Source: Paulinella micropora
Taxonomy: Eukaryota > Cercozoa > Imbricatea > Euglyphida
Direction of reading: 5' to 3'
NCBI GenBank assembly: GCA_009731375.1
Contig: BJOX01000173.1
Coordinates: 482,055 to 546,054, forward strand
Length of the DNA stretch: 64,000 bases
Translations under genes and position numbers: made by a program
Shown here: positions 10,001 through 20,128 of the stretch, one piece after another
Position numbering within the stretch: the first letter of the stretch is position 1
How the letters are laid out: each line of letters opens with the position of its first letter
Notes under the pieces: generated by a model
What the model was told of the DNA's origin: nothing
Seen by the model: the letters and a program-made list of their open reading frames with translations, nothing else
Databases searched by the model: none

Positions 10001-12787
10001 GAGCGTATTAAACGCCTGCAAAGCCTCCTCATCCCACTTCTCAAAGTCTCCAAAATCAATCATCTTCTCCAGCTTAGCCCGAGTTGCACCCCAATCGGGT
10101 ATGAACTGGCTGTAGTACTGTGCCATCGCAAGAAAAGAGTGTAACTCCGTGCGATTCTTTGGCAACTGTCTACTCATGATCTCCTCCCTCTTTTCGCGCG
10201 ATATCGAGACCCTATTATGAGAAATCTCGTAACCCAAATACGTCACACTTGTCCTGGCAAGCTGACATTTCTTTAGGTTGCATTTCAGGCCAAAAGCTCC
10301 GATGCGCCTGAAGACATCTGACAAGTGATCGATATGCTCTTCCATTGTGTTAGAGTATACGATGATGTCATCGATGTAACAAAATGCATATTCTCCCGCC
10401 TTCTGTCCTCTCCTTCTCATAAAACCATCCTCCGACTGGTCGTCATATTGACCGCTCAACATCTTCTGCATCGCCTTCTGAAAGAGCCCCGGGGCCTGTT
10501 TGAGTCCCATTGGAAGCACCTTCCACTGGTATATTTCCATACCCACAACGAATGCAGTCAGCCATCTGGATTTCTCGTCCAGTGGTATCTGCCAGAAGCC
10601 GTTCTTAAGGTCAATGACCGAATAGAATTTAGCATTCCGCAGCACCCTTCTGCCTTCTTCTAAGGTCGGCAGAGGATTTCTCTCTTCCTCTAGCACCTTA
10701 TTCACACGGGCATAATTGATCGTCAAGCGCCATTCTCCTCCTGGCTTAGGGACGATTTTCGGTTGAGAGACAATTGGAGATGTAGATCTCTCAATAAAGT
10801 CCTCATCGAGCAACTGTCTCACATTCTCCTCCGCTATTTTTGCCTCATGTATGCTCAAATTTGCCCTCCGTGGTGCCGGAGATGGCTCCGCACCCGGTAT
10901 CTTGTAAATGACAGCAGTGAAGTCATCCGACTTTACACCACCTGCCCGAGGAGGGTCGAAAATTTCTCTGTACGCCTCCATCTTAGCTTTGAGAAACGCC
11001 TTCTCTCTCTCCGAACCCACTCCTTCTTCTAAAATTTTCCGCGCCGCCGCTTGGAAATCTTCCTCCGACATCTTCTTATGCTCCTTGAGGGGCGCTAAGT
11101 CCTCCTCCAAACTCAAATCTTCCTCGGACAAATCGTCTAGTCCCGTTCTTTCATACGTGACTGTGTCCGGCTCATCATCATGACCCAGCCCGACAAGCAT
11201 ATCAATAAGGTTCGCGTATTGTATCGGAGCCTTACGGGTGTAGAAACCATCAAAGCATGTGAAAGCTTGAGGTATCAATTTCAACTTGTCCTGGGCTCTG
11301 AGCTTTTGCTTGTATGCACTGCTCTGCTCCCGAGACCCGAGTCGACAAGCCACCACTAACTGTTGCTTGCGAGAAGGAACAGGTATAGGATGATCAATAA
11401 GCCGGTCCCTTATCTCCTGTGCCCAGATCGCCTTCTCATTGTATGGCAGAATGACAGTATACGGCTTGTTACTCTCAAATAGAGTCCGTAGACACTTTTT
11501 CACTTCAGTTAATGAGCGCGGCCAGGTAGGCACATCGCCCCAAAAGTTCGTGATAAAAGTTTTAATGTCATCCGCTGGAGTATCGGGGATACGCCCCTTC
11601 CTCCTTGGCACAAACGCCTCTCTCTTCTCATCTGACACCTTCGCATGGTAACAGTAGCCATTAGTAATATGGACATCTGCCCCGCCACCTTCTGCGAATC
11701 TGGCCAACGACGGGCACTGTTTCGCAACACATATTATCTCCTCATTACGCGCTACGACTAAGTCATCAATAGACTTTCTGTCCCATGCGGGAATCGTAAC
11801 CGTATACGCCTGCATCTCCGTCTCCCAATTGTCGGTCCAGGTCAGTTCCTCCGGCACTGTGACATAGGGGTGTACATAGGCTTCAGTTGCCTCATGTACG
11901 AAGGCCAACTTTTTCCTCTCCGTTGCTAGACTCAGCTCAAAAGCCTCGTATGAGTCAGTAGCAGTCATCGGATTAATATCCTCCTCCTCTCCATTCTTCA
12001 CTCCATAAATCACCCGCCGTGCGGCGCAATCGATCACAGCCCCCATCGTAGCCAATTGGTCATACGACAGCAGGATTGAACCGTGGTAATCGGGGACAAC
12101 ATAGAGGTCCGCACGATATACTCGACCGGATTTCAATTTGAAAATTAATGTGACGATGCCCGTAATTTCCGTACGGCTGCCTACCCCTTTTAGGGTCCCC
12201 TTTGTTTTTCTAATGTTTTTGTCCACCCATGTCCGGTGACTATTCAAAAACTTCTGGCCGACAATATTAATATTCGCCATCGTATCATTACCAACTTTTA
12301 ATGTGGTTTGTAAAGTTTCACAAAAGAGGTCAGTGTAGCATAGCGCGTCTGGTCTATGTAAACTAGCCGCTAGCACATGAATTTTTCGTTCTAGGGTTTT
12401 GAGTCTAAGCTCAAGTTCCTTGTCCTCTTCTCGTTCTCCCCCCTTTTCCGCCAACTTAACTTCTTGAGTCTCCGGGGCTTCCGGTATCTCGAGTGTCTTT
12501 TGGACAGAGTCTGGTACACCGAGTGTACTCGTGTCTATAGCAGAGACTATTGAGTCCTTTGGCGGGGGTACGGTCCGCTGCTTCTTCGTAGGAGGAGACC
12601 TAGCCTTTGGTTTCGGCTTCCTCTCCTCCATCGCCTTCTTCGCCTTCCTATTCGCATCATTTATCATATTAGCTCTCGAAGGATGAACTAGCAAGTGCTT
12701 ACCTTGAGGCTTGTGAGGCTGTGTGCCTTCACCTTCACGTCTGGGAGGAACGGAACCGTTCGTATCCTGTTCATCAACAGTAGGCAT
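7040..12787 (-). CDS. pol: Ty3/Gypsy Pol polyprotein (1,915 aa)
   Basis: This is an uninterrupted frame with all replicative domains. After a charged N-terminus comes a retropepsin-like region whose expected D-[ST]-G reads NDTM in both copies. Reverse transcriptase follows (NPLPTLEEG, then FYSVIDLKNGFWQIPL, then YIDD) and then RNase H (DTDASKFAIGAVLQQ; TREALAVV-like helix; RTDHHN). The integrase has an HHCC finger (AHNCPLLAH ... CIPC), DDE residues in LHIDHVGPF, KICSDRGSDF and NGKIERVHR, and a C-terminal region with an ILLYHP.-like DNA-binding core. A long extra tail follows. Gag ends 75 nt upstream in the same frame, so Pol needs readthrough or re-initiation. The enzyme set copies the RNA to DNA and inserts it into the genome. 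Confidence 0.95.
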   Translation of the reverse strand: MPTVDEQDTNGSVPPRREGEGTQPHKPQGKHLLVHPSRANMINDANRKAKKAMEERKPKPKARSPPTKKQRTVPPPKDSIVSAIDTSTLGVPDSVQKTLEIPEAPETQEVKLAEKGGEREEDKELELRLKTLERKIHVLAASLHRPDALCYTDLFCETLQTTLKVGNDTMANINIVGQKFLNSHRTWVDKNIRKTKGTLKGVGSRTEITGIVTLIFKLKSGRVYRADLYVVPDYHGSILLSYDQLATMGAVIDCAARRVIYGVKNGEEEDINPMTATDSYEAFELSLATERKKLAFVHEATEAYVHPYVTVPEELTWTDNWETEMQAYTVTIPAWDRKSIDDLVVARNEEIICVAKQCPSLARFAEGGGADVHITNGYCYHAKVSDEKREAFVPRRKGRIPDTPADDIKTFITNFWGDVPTWPRSLTEVKKCLRTLFESNKPYTVILPYNEKAIWAQEIRDRLIDHPIPVPSRKQQLVVACRLGSREQSSAYKQKLRAQDKLKLIPQAFTCFDGFYTRKAPIQYANLIDMLVGLGHDDEPDTVTYERTGLDDLSEEDLSLEEDLAPLKEHKKMSEEDFQAAARKILEEGVGSEREKAFLKAKMEAYREIFDPPRAGGVKSDDFTAVIYKIPGAEPSPAPRRANLSIHEAKIAEENVRQLLDEDFIERSTSPIVSQPKIVPKPGGEWRLTINYARVNKVLEEERNPLPTLEEGRRVLRNAKFYSVIDLKNGFWQIPLDEKSRWLTAFVVGMEIYQWKVLPMGLKQAPGLFQKAMQKMLSGQYDDQSEDGFMRRRGQKAGEYAFCYIDDIIVYSNTMEEHIDHLSDVFRRIGAFGLKCNLKKCQLARTSVTYLGYEISHNRVSISREKREEIMSRQLPKNRTELHSFLAMAQYYSQFIPDWGATRAKLEKMIDFGDFEKWDEEALQAFNTLKDIIYKDPKDGGLVLMMPDFTKPFVVDTDASKFAIGAVLQQEDEEKKLRPIMFISRKLCAAERNYCTRQREALAVVWALKRLREYLWGGPLFTVRTDHHNLLWLMNHEQTGRLARWQAFLSCFNFTMVYLPGKRNVVADSLSRLEFQSEVSALVSSVEMMDLSTDKVYEVSHIEAMQMARGVRYDRTGLRYSPQGPEHGICCEAHVLEDAEWSYEAYENAKANIKEEEETTEVCTEPPQENRSELDEDPERVGVRLEDGTIHIASPTAWRQQQATDPEFKELITLYKNPNELKKTPQIKDQMKEMAWRDGLLWYKGQHGKFASQPDKWTLWVPEKLRRFIYVAAHNCPLLAHPGRQRTHWFIARRFWWKGMKEEIDREVDACIPCKTTKTPLKANFGLIGTFPLHAGMFEFLHIDHVGPFPESAEGYRYLLTAIDRATNYVWVVPVKDATGKTTAEALIDRIVSQIGVPRKICSDRGSDFNNEVIDRLSKYYGMKWQYVTAYNPRANGKIERVHRPLKASLKMYCMKKENQRAWVEAAPSFAFAMNCLPSSALGGARSSVSPYQLVYGREPNIPTSLLHPKDTWADEDELFGMRLRAKMEAEQIVAAHREAERRKTDAQGVRQAHLDQVRFQVGDIVLLYHPQVPKGVSSKLFTHWKGPYQIMEQMGPLNYKIRGRGKVQIVNVRRLIKYDPFLLEDESVEEALKRMKEDFQEVPPIQKEDTLEEENAYRAPVTEKEETEKESKEDSNRKSAAGTQSKAPIVRGGTKEKFTEAQRRRAQNDLIFDQPRKVARSTRATDVHGGGGEKDTNPNAGNVDIRHVRWKEGEAIAAIKWVRDAFYLLRPAESHVADDTLSDLYLMRAVAVPQTTRAARTSKRSLAAKTIQPVLHFWRSMDPVEDPKARQYLPVYKDAKNLETWDDTITLRDKDHTAWTIQSLPRGVLDIPFDLSLGAIPNKIWDILEESKFDLTFVGGPPPGKGVRARRRRQ

Positions 12788-12862
12788 AACTGTGACTGTC
12801 GGATTAAAAAGAACAGTTTTTATCTCCTTCTCTCTCTTCTTTTCCTCTCTCTTCTCCTCCCG

Positions 12863-15373
12863 TCAGTCTACGACGACAACACGCTCACCTGAGCCGGTGT
12901 CTTCGTCTTGACGTCCCCCCTCCGTAGCGGTATAAGCTTGCTGGGGGTAGTTGGAGCTGGAACTGGTGCTATAATTCCAGTATCCGTGTCCTCTGGGAGG
13001 GCGCGCTGGGGTCCGTCCTCCCCTTCCACGAAAGCCTCGTCCTCGTGGTGCCGCCCCTCTTGGTGTCCCTCGGGACCCTCGTGACGATCCTCTCGTCTCT
13101 CCTCCTCCTCTAGTCGGCGCCTTTGATCGGCCCGATGTCTCTCTCTTCTCCCTTCTCTTCATTCTGTCAAGGAAGTAAATGATGGCCTCCCGGAACTCCG
13201 CATCCGAGACCATATTCGCATTCCACCTCCCCTCCTCCAACTCCTTCTTGTACATGGCGTACATGGTCTTTTTCATGCCTTCGAGCTCTCTAAGGAAAAG
13301 ATTTCGCTGCCTATCATCAAGAGAGTCGTGGCTGAAGAGGCAATTGCCTACTCCTTTCTGTGCCTCATGCTTACACGCCATGTATGAAAAATAGCGGTAG
13401 CACGGCGTCGGCTCATCTCTCCCCCTCTTGAGACCTGCCGTTCGAGTTGCATGTGCTGCTTGAGCACCTCCAACCCCCTGTGTCGCGGCACTGGAGAATG
13501 ACTCGGTGGCCGTGTCCAATTCGGAACACGCGTCGAGCACCTCCTTGAACAGGTCGCCCGGCGGAGTAGCCGCTACAGTCCTCTCGTATATATTCGTTTC
13601 TAAAAAATCCGCCGTCTTCACCGCCGTGAAGGTCGGACAGGACTGTATGATCCTTGCGAGCTTGCTCGGGTGTTGTGTACACAAAGCACTCAGGAAGTAC
13701 AAAATGATAGACTTCCGGCTATAAAAGAGCCCGTACTTGGCGCTGACCTCAGTGAGGATCGCTGCCAACCTCGTGCCAATGCCCAGCCCTTCGTTCACCT
13801 CTTGAAAAATCTCAAACCCAATCAAAGTACCAGTGCACAGGTGCTGATACCCATGAGTTTTAAAGTATTGCAAGAGGACGGCAACTGGCACCGTGCATTG
13901 CAGGTCTGAGGCTGCTCTCCTAGCCGCCACCTCTACCGCTCTCATCGCCTTGTACTCCCCAACATCAAACCCTTGTGTGATGATTGATGGGTCCAACAAG
14001 GTGTACAACGCCTCATACTCCTGTGTTTCGTCCGTTGGATGCTGCTTCATACAAGCATCAATTCTTCTGAGCTTGTCTCGAAGGTTCGCATCCGTGTCCT
14101 TCTGACTCGCTGTCTCTGCATACAGCGTCAGAGCAGTGGCATCGGACTTTGTATATTTTTGGAAGGCCTGTATGATAGCCTGTCTGTCCTTTTTGTCATT
14201 ACTGTTGACAATGACAGTGGTAGGCGCTGAGCTAGTCGCAGGGGCCGAAGGGGCTGTGTGGGCTGACGGGGCGGAGCGGCCCGAGGGAGCCATATAAGAT
14301 CCAGAGGAATATTTCGGTCCCTTTGTTCCCGCCGCCTTGGCTAATGCAATCTTTGCCTCCATCTCCTTCTTTTCTTTCTCAGCCGCTAGCTCTTTGATAT
14401 ACAGCTCTTGGGCATGATGAAAAAAAGACAGGATCTCAGCTGCCTTCCGAAGGAACAAGGCCTTCTCCGCCAACTCCTTCTCTCCCGCTTTATTGGTGGG
14501 GGGTGGTGCGGCCGTCCCCTCCAAGATCGTATGATCCTTCGTGAAGACCCACCTCTTCCATGCGTCATCCTTCACCAAGGCCGCATGCAGCTTCTTCATC
14601 CTCGTCACCCCTCCAGCTTCGCCTTCTATTTCCCTCAGGGCCGGGTGAAGGTCCCTGCCAAACTGGGTGTGTTGGAGTTTACCCAGGTCCACTAACTTGG
14701 CCTCCATAAGTTTCAGAGACACATCCATGACATTGATCTGTCCTTTTGGATTCCTGAACTTAAACTCCTTTTCCACTCTCTTTATTGAATCAATGTCCTG
14801 ACCAGGATCGAGCAACCTAGCCAGTGCTCTTGTGTTCCATGGCAGCACAGTCTTTCCAGTCTGGTACTCAAAGAGTATAGCACACTCAAACACTGTCCAT
14901 GAGAGGTCGAGTAGCTCCAGTAAAGACATATTGTCCCCAAATGAGACATGTTGCACCTGTAACTGTGCACCGTCGTCTCTGAGGAATTCTGCGAGAGGCA
15001 GAGCTTGCCTTGGGAGAGGGTAACAGATGTCCTCCTTCTTCAAGGGTTGTCCCCATCGCATTTCTTGGGGAATGTATAGCCATTTATAGGCCTCATCCTT
15101 CCCTTTCTTCTCCTCAAACTCCTTCTTACTTAGTTTGCCATATTCGGCCACAAACCTCGCTTCCTCTCCTCCCTTCTCCTCCTCCTCGACTTCCTCTGCT
15201 CCTCCTGTGTCAAAGGAAGGCGCAGTAAAAAATTGATTCTCTGCTCCTCCTGTGTCAAAGGAAGGTGCCAGATCTCCTCCTTCTGCATGAGAGTCAACGA
15301 ACTCCTCTTCGTTTCCTGGGGTTCGCTCACTCTCCCCCCCTCCTTCCTGCCAGTCTTCAGACCTAGTAGACAT
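12863..15373 (-). CDS. gag: Gag-like protein of the Gypsy element (836 aa)
   Basis: This ORF lies between the 5' leader and pol. The N-terminus is acidic and holds two copies of PSFDTGGAE separated by a short linker. A lysine/glutamate coiled coil lies near the middle, followed by a helical region likely to be the capsid core. Towards the C-terminus a CCCH finger (C-x8-C-x10-C-x3-H, starting CYRYFSYMAC) replaces the usual retroviral CCHC knuckle. The tail is rich in RGG and SRG, typical of RNA binding. I infer the role from position and composition; it should package the element RNA. Capsid-fold homology is not proven by eye. Confidence 0.85.
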   Translation of the reverse strand: MSTRSEDWQEGGGESERTPGNEEEFVDSHAEGGDLAPSFDTGGAENQFFTAPSFDTGGAEEVEEEEKGGEEARFVAEYGKLSKKEFEEKKGKDEAYKWLYIPQEMRWGQPLKKEDICYPLPRQALPLAEFLRDDGAQLQVQHVSFGDNMSLLELLDLSWTVFECAILFEYQTGKTVLPWNTRALARLLDPGQDIDSIKRVEKEFKFRNPKGQINVMDVSLKLMEAKLVDLGKLQHTQFGRDLHPALREIEGEAGGVTRMKKLHAALVKDDAWKRWVFTKDHTILEGTAAPPPTNKAGEKELAEKALFLRKAAEILSFFHHAQELYIKELAAEKEKKEMEAKIALAKAAGTKGPKYSSGSYMAPSGRSAPSAHTAPSAPATSSAPTTVIVNSNDKKDRQAIIQAFQKYTKSDATALTLYAETASQKDTDANLRDKLRRIDACMKQHPTDETQEYEALYTLLDPSIITQGFDVGEYKAMRAVEVAARRAASDLQCTVPVAVLLQYFKTHGYQHLCTGTLIGFEIFQEVNEGLGIGTRLAAILTEVSAKYGLFYSRKSIILYFLSALCTQHPSKLARIIQSCPTFTAVKTADFLETNIYERTVAATPPGDLFKEVLDACSELDTATESFSSAATQGVGGAQAAHATRTAGLKRGRDEPTPCYRYFSYMACKHEAQKGVGNCLFSHDSLDDRQRNLFLRELEGMKKTMYAMYKKELEEGRWNANMVSDAEFREAIIYFLDRMKRREKRETSGRSKAPTRGGGETRGSSRGSRGTPRGAAPRGRGFRGRGGRTPARPPRGHGYWNYSTSSSSNYPQQAYTATEGGRQDEDTGSGERVVVVD

Positions 15374-16120
15374 GGATGCTGAAGGAATACGGATGAGACA
15401 GAGTTGTTTCTACCCCGTAATTGCTCTGTTCGTCTATGAGGAACGAATAGAGAGAAAAAACGAAAAGACAGTATAGAGAGAGAGCGTCTCACCTCTATGT
15501 CTTATGTTTTTTTTTTTTTTTTTGTGAGAAAGAAGTAATCTGTACGACTTTCTCTGAAAATTTGATCTCCTTCTCCACTCCTCTTTTCTTTTTCTCTTTT
15601 TGTTGTTGTATCTGTTATGAGGTACGAGGACCTATGTACAGATAATGTCAAAGAGGCTAGAGAAGCACTCCTTGAGAAGTCGACTTGTCGTCTGACACTT
15701 GTTCAGACCTATTGTCGAAAGACAGTCAGAGATTTGCAAAAATACTCTGATGTGTGTGGTTTGAGAGGCAACAAAGTGCACAGACTTGAAAGGTAGAGTA
15801 CTACGCTCGTGTCCTTCAAGTTTGTTTGTATCTGTGAGTGTTTGTTTGTACGTCTGTTGACCTACTCTGTCTCTGTCTCAAGAGAGAACAAAAGAACAGC
15901 TACGAGGTCTGGTGTCTGGCCTCCTTGTGAGGACACAGATACAGGCTGTGGAGAGGGTACTGAGACACCTACTCACAAACGCCTAGACGTCTAGTTTTGC
16001 AAAAAGAGCTGTGTGGGGATGTGCTGGAGTATTTGTTTTTTGGAACACCTACTCAGAAGAGATAGGTCTGTCCAATTTTTCTTTCTGCTGTTCCAAAAAC
16101 AAGCCAGAAAAGAAATCAGC
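15374..16120 (-). other. 5' leader of the Gypsy element
   Basis: This is non-coding sequence between the primer-binding site and gag, with a T17-like tract near 15,508-15,524 and several short GT-rich repeats. No gene is seen. Confidence 0.6.
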
Positions 16121-16138
16121 CTTGTGCTGGTGACTCCA
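16121..16138 (-). promoter_or_regulatory. Primer-binding site of the Gypsy element
   Basis: On the minus strand TGGAGTCACCAGCACAAG begins one base after the 5' LTR end. A start in TGG pairs with the CCA end of a tRNA, as expected for minus-strand priming. I did not identify the tRNA. Confidence 0.75.
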
Positions 16139-16139
16139 A

Positions 16140-16387
16140 TGTTACAATCCCCGAAGATAGCTCAATAAAAAGTCGGTAATACAACCAGACACAAATCCCC
16201 AAAAGAGAATGATGTCTCGTTATATTAGCTCAGTGAAGCAGAAAAGAAAACGGCAACAGACCAAGGTTAAAATGGCATTAGGTCAAATCCGGCCAAACGA
16301 TATTGAAAATAATGGGAAAAAACTAGGTGCACCTGACACCAGAAAAAGGGTACTTTTTACCGGCTATCCGGGGGGGTGATGCCTACA
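16140..16387 (-). repeat. 5' LTR of the Gypsy element
   Basis: This 248-bp direct repeat pairs with 5,998-6,244. It should contain the element promoter (U3) and polyadenylation region; no clear TATA box was assigned. Confidence 0.9.
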
Positions 16388-16880
16388 CAACTGAAGTCGC
16401 TAACAAAGAGCCTGCACCTACAGTTACAGACTCTTCGATAAGCGGGGTTTCACAAAATTTTCGAAGAAATTCGAAAAGTTGTGCCTGATTTCAACGTGGA
16501 ACAAAAACGGAAGTTGGGACATTTTATCTAGATATTTTGTCTTGGACACTGAGGCACGGTATATATCAGCCCCGACTCTGATCCTTGCTACACTGTGATC
16601 AAAAGACGGAGGCTCCCGACACCGTAGGCTTTGGCCCGGGACACTTCCGAGTCGGACATTTAAGTGTAAGCAGAATTCTCGAGTTTTTCTCATTGAATCT
16701 TTTCTCATGAGCGCATCTTTCAGTTCATCTAGTTCATCGTCACGGTTGGGACAAGACACTGATGATGACAGTGTCAGGATGGCGGAACAGCCTACGTCCG
16801 TGACAGCTTTCAAGTGCCAAATCTGTGGAGTTTGACTTCACGAATCATTGTGGCAGTGTCACCAGGAAAAGGGTCACAGT

Positions 16881-16922
16881 AGTACTTTTTACCGGCTTAG
16901 TATCCGGGGGGTGATGCCTACA
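16881..16922. repeat. LTR-end remnant, second copy
   Basis: GTACTTTTTACCGGC is followed by a 4-bp insertion relative to the LTR, then ATCCGGGGGGTGATGCCTACA-like sequence. It matches the LTR terminus of the nearby Gypsy element and lies 40 bp before the TA-target transposon. Confidence 0.65.
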
Positions 16923-16961
16923 CGTAAAAAAATATATGATCATGTATATATAATTTATATA

Positions 16962-19245
16962 TTACTCAGGACGTTCAAGTTCTATTTTTTATGTTAAAGT
17001 TTAAGATTAAGGGTCACAGATTAAGAATTAGCATGCAAAATAAGGATCAGTAGTTACCGTTTAAAATTCGAATTTCAAAATTTTTGGAATTTAAATAATT
17101 TACTGAATCTGAATCCAGGGAATTTTGAAACTTAATATTAATAGTTTGTGAAGGTTAAGTCACTAGCCTGTCCTCGTGATTTTAGCGAGCTTGTCATGAC
17201 TCAAGTTAATATTATAATAATGTCAAGTTAACTTAAACTTCAATCTCAGGGCGGCCTTCGCGTGGCGAGTTCCTGAATCCGACTATTGAGACTAATTAAA
17301 TTATTCCGACCCAGTATTAATAATATTATCAATTCAAACATTGAAAATACTGAAGTAAATCTATTTATTTATGAAAAACTTAGTTAATACAGTAAACATA
17401 AGTTCGCAATGAAGTTGACAACCCAAACTAGTCTATATTTTCCAATCCGACGCGACAGCGCACAGGTTGCAAGTGAACTATCGTTCAAGTATCATTCCGA
17501 TTCAGATTCCTCCTCCAGCATATCCGACTCAGATTCCTTCTCCAGCTTATGAAGAAGGTCGCTGGCATCCTGTGGCTTCAAGACGCCACCGCAGTTGTTG
17601 CCGTTGCCATCAACTTGAACTTGTAGGTCAAACGAATCCACCAACACTTCGAATGCGTCGACTTGTACTTCGAACGGTTCGTACCGAGGATCAGTAGCGC
17701 CTTCTTCTCCCAGAAGCTCTAGCGGAAGATTGGCCCCGTTGCGTCGACCTCGATATTGGCGTCTCAAGACACAAGCCTATGATGGTGCGAACGATCTTTT
17801 GACGAATTCTTCATTGGTCATGGACTTTGGCACAGGTTGCCGCTTGAAGTCTGTTATTCCATAGATGTGGACGACGATCTTGGATCTAGTTGCCACTTGT
17901 TTTGGATCAGAGTGAACTAACTTGAACTTCCACCGTCTTGCCCAGGTATGCTGGCCCGGCGGCAGCGTCCAGTTAGGATATGCAGACATATTCAAAGCTA
18001 ACTAACATGAAGCCAAGCGCTGGCATGTCCCTCTCTTGCAAGAAGAAGTTGGTGTGCTTTAGCTTTGTTGGGTTCTACATCAAATTCCTCAACATGAGGT
18101 GTTCATCGAAAGGAAACGGAAGGGGCCAGGTGCAATTGAGGGTCGACTATAGCTATCCTCTGAATCATGATCAAGTTGAGGTTCCTTCTTGACCACCACC
18201 ACTGCTGCCGATCGAGAATCCGTGTGGTCTGTCTTCTTCTTGATGAGAGCGTGCGTTGAGTTACAGTTGCTGTTTCAGAATCTCCCTTTTCCATCTTGCT
18301 GGAACGCGACTGAGTCTCCTTTTTGATGACAGCCACCGGCTGAGTCTCCTTCTTTTCTTTCTTGCCATTGCCAGAGCGCGATGCAAGGACGTGATAACGT
18401 TCTTCATTCTCATCCTCTGAGAATCCCCAAGTACACTGGCTGTCGGAGTCCGAATCCACTCAGATCACCGTGCGCTTCTTGACCTGGTCCACGGCTGAAG
18501 TCGTGGCCCGGGAGTCTTGGATGGTGCTGCTGGCTGCTGCATCATAGCTTTTTGCTTCTTGGTGGGCGTCTGCAGATCGCAATCATCACTTGCTTGGTTG
18601 GTGAGCATAGTGTAGGCAGCCAATGGTTGTAGCAAGTCTGGTACGTCTGGGTGGTCCAGGTGCTGCTTGCGACGTTTGCCAAGTTGCGAAATAGATCGTG
18701 CTCGGTTGGGCGATAACTTCGGCCAGTGATAACATCAGATCCTCATAAAGGCTCTGGTAGCTCTTGTCGACGGTTGCCTCTTGGTTGGGAGCTCTGAACT
18801 TGTCGACCAATGTTTGTAGCTCGAGTCCTTCCAGTTTGAAGCGTTGGTGTCCTTGTTGATATCGTGACGTGGAGTCATATCATACTGTATTTTGATGTTC
18901 AGTAATAAAAGCTAAGCTTCAAAGGTTATTAAAGTTAATAATGAGCCTAAGTTCCCGGACCGAGATTTCGTATATATTAGTCATGATTCATATTAATATT
19001 ATTACTACTGGCACGGTGACTACTACACACAAACACTTTTATTAATCTAAAACTGTTCTGTTGCCGGATTCAGATTTTAAAATTAAATTATTTCAATTGT
19101 TTTTTGTATACTAGAGTCTTGAAATTCGAATTCAGTTAAACGGTAACTTAGGCTAATCCTTATTTTGCATCCCAATTCTTAATCTGACCCTTAATCTTAA
19201 ATTTAACATAAAAAATCAGTAGTAGAACGTGAACGTCCTGAGTAA
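16962..19245. mobile_element. 2.3-kb DNA transposon with long terminal inverted repeats and TA target sites
   Basis: The left end TTACTCAGGACGTTCA and the right end TGAACGTCCTGAGTAA are inverted copies, both bordered by TA. Imperfect inverted similarity runs inward for about 150-190 bp (for example around 17,000-17,120 and 19,060-19,220). The inside holds only broken minus-strand frames (17,492-17,767; 17,777-17,995; 18,103-18,459; 18,586-18,810) with no DDE transposase that I recognise. It looks like a non-autonomous or decayed element. The end resembles that of the MITEs at 19,296 and 53,959, so they may share a transposase of the Tc1/mariner type. Confidence 0.75.
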
Positions 19246-19259
19246 TATATTATATATAC

Positions 19260-19295
<36 letters not shown>

Positions 19296-19296
<1 letters not shown>

Positions 19297-19580
19297 CATT
19301 CAAGTGTCAAACTCAGCCAGCGAATTTGAGTTACTGAGTGTCAGATTTCAGATTAGCGGTCAGATTTTAGATTAGTGGTCAGAGTTCAAATTAGTTCAAT
19401 TTAACGGTAATATTAATATTTCGCAAAAATTATGCAGATTCAGTTGCAGACGGATATAGACGTTAAGTTGCACTAATTTGAATTCTGACCACTAATCTGA
19501 AATCTGGCCGTAATCTGAAATCTGCCCCTTAACACAAATTCTAGCAGTGGCTTAGTTTGACACTTGAATGTACCCAGTAA
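19296..19580. mobile_element. MITE copy 1 (285 bp)
   Basis: Terminal inverted repeats read ACATTCAAGTGTCAAACTC at the left and its complement at the right, and the right end continues to GGGTA/CAGTAA next to TA. The interior is closely similar to 53,959-54,254. The far left terminus has been lost into an (AT)n tract. Confidence 0.8.
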
Positions 19581-19758
19581 TATATATATATATACATATA
19601 TGATTATTATTAATAATATATATTACAATATTAATAATAAGATGACTCCAGTTTTTCGATTTTGTGTGACTCACTTTTTCGATTTGGAGTATTATTAATA
19701 ATATTATTTAAGTGCATGGACATAGCGTTACCAATCGGTAACAGCGCGTTGCCAATTG

Positions 19759-20084
19759 GTAATTTTGTTGCGCAAATACGGAAATATTGTGCACAAGAAA
19801 AAAAAAACGTTGCCAATAAGTAACTAAAAAAGTTGCCAATTAGCAACCAAAATTGCCAATTGGCAATTTCATGCACTTAAACAATATTAATACCGGTATT
19901 AAGTAATCATCTAGCTTTTTCGTTTTGAGTCAAAAATTCAAATTAAACGGTAGCATTTCCCTAGCATTTATTAATACTTCATTTTTGCGCCGGACGCATT
20001 GTAGCAGTTATGAATAATGTCAAAAATGCAAAGTTTTCAACAAAAACTGAAATTCCAACGAAAACCGAAAAACTCTCTCCGAGG

Positions 20085-20128
<44 letters not shown>

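Larger units (their letters stand above)
5998..16387 (-). mobile_element. Complete Ty3/Gypsy LTR retrotransposon
   Basis: Near-identical direct repeats of 247 and 248 bp (TGTTAC...CTACA) flank an internal region with gag then pol on the minus strand. Next to the 5' LTR is a primer-binding site beginning TGG, and next to the 3' LTR a polypurine tract. CAAC stands immediately before 5998 and immediately after 16387, consistent with a 4-bp target duplication. A 5-bp duplication is also possible, because the LTR end and the target share bases. The two LTRs differ by a few substitutions and one G-run indel, and both long ORFs are open, so the copy looks young. The truncated pol at 1,183-5,019 is a sibling copy. 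Confidence 0.93.

Noticed and set aside
9185-11032. Plus-strand frames opposite the Gypsy pol
   Set aside because: They recur at equivalent places opposite both pol copies because the coding strand is conserved. No independent domain is seen.
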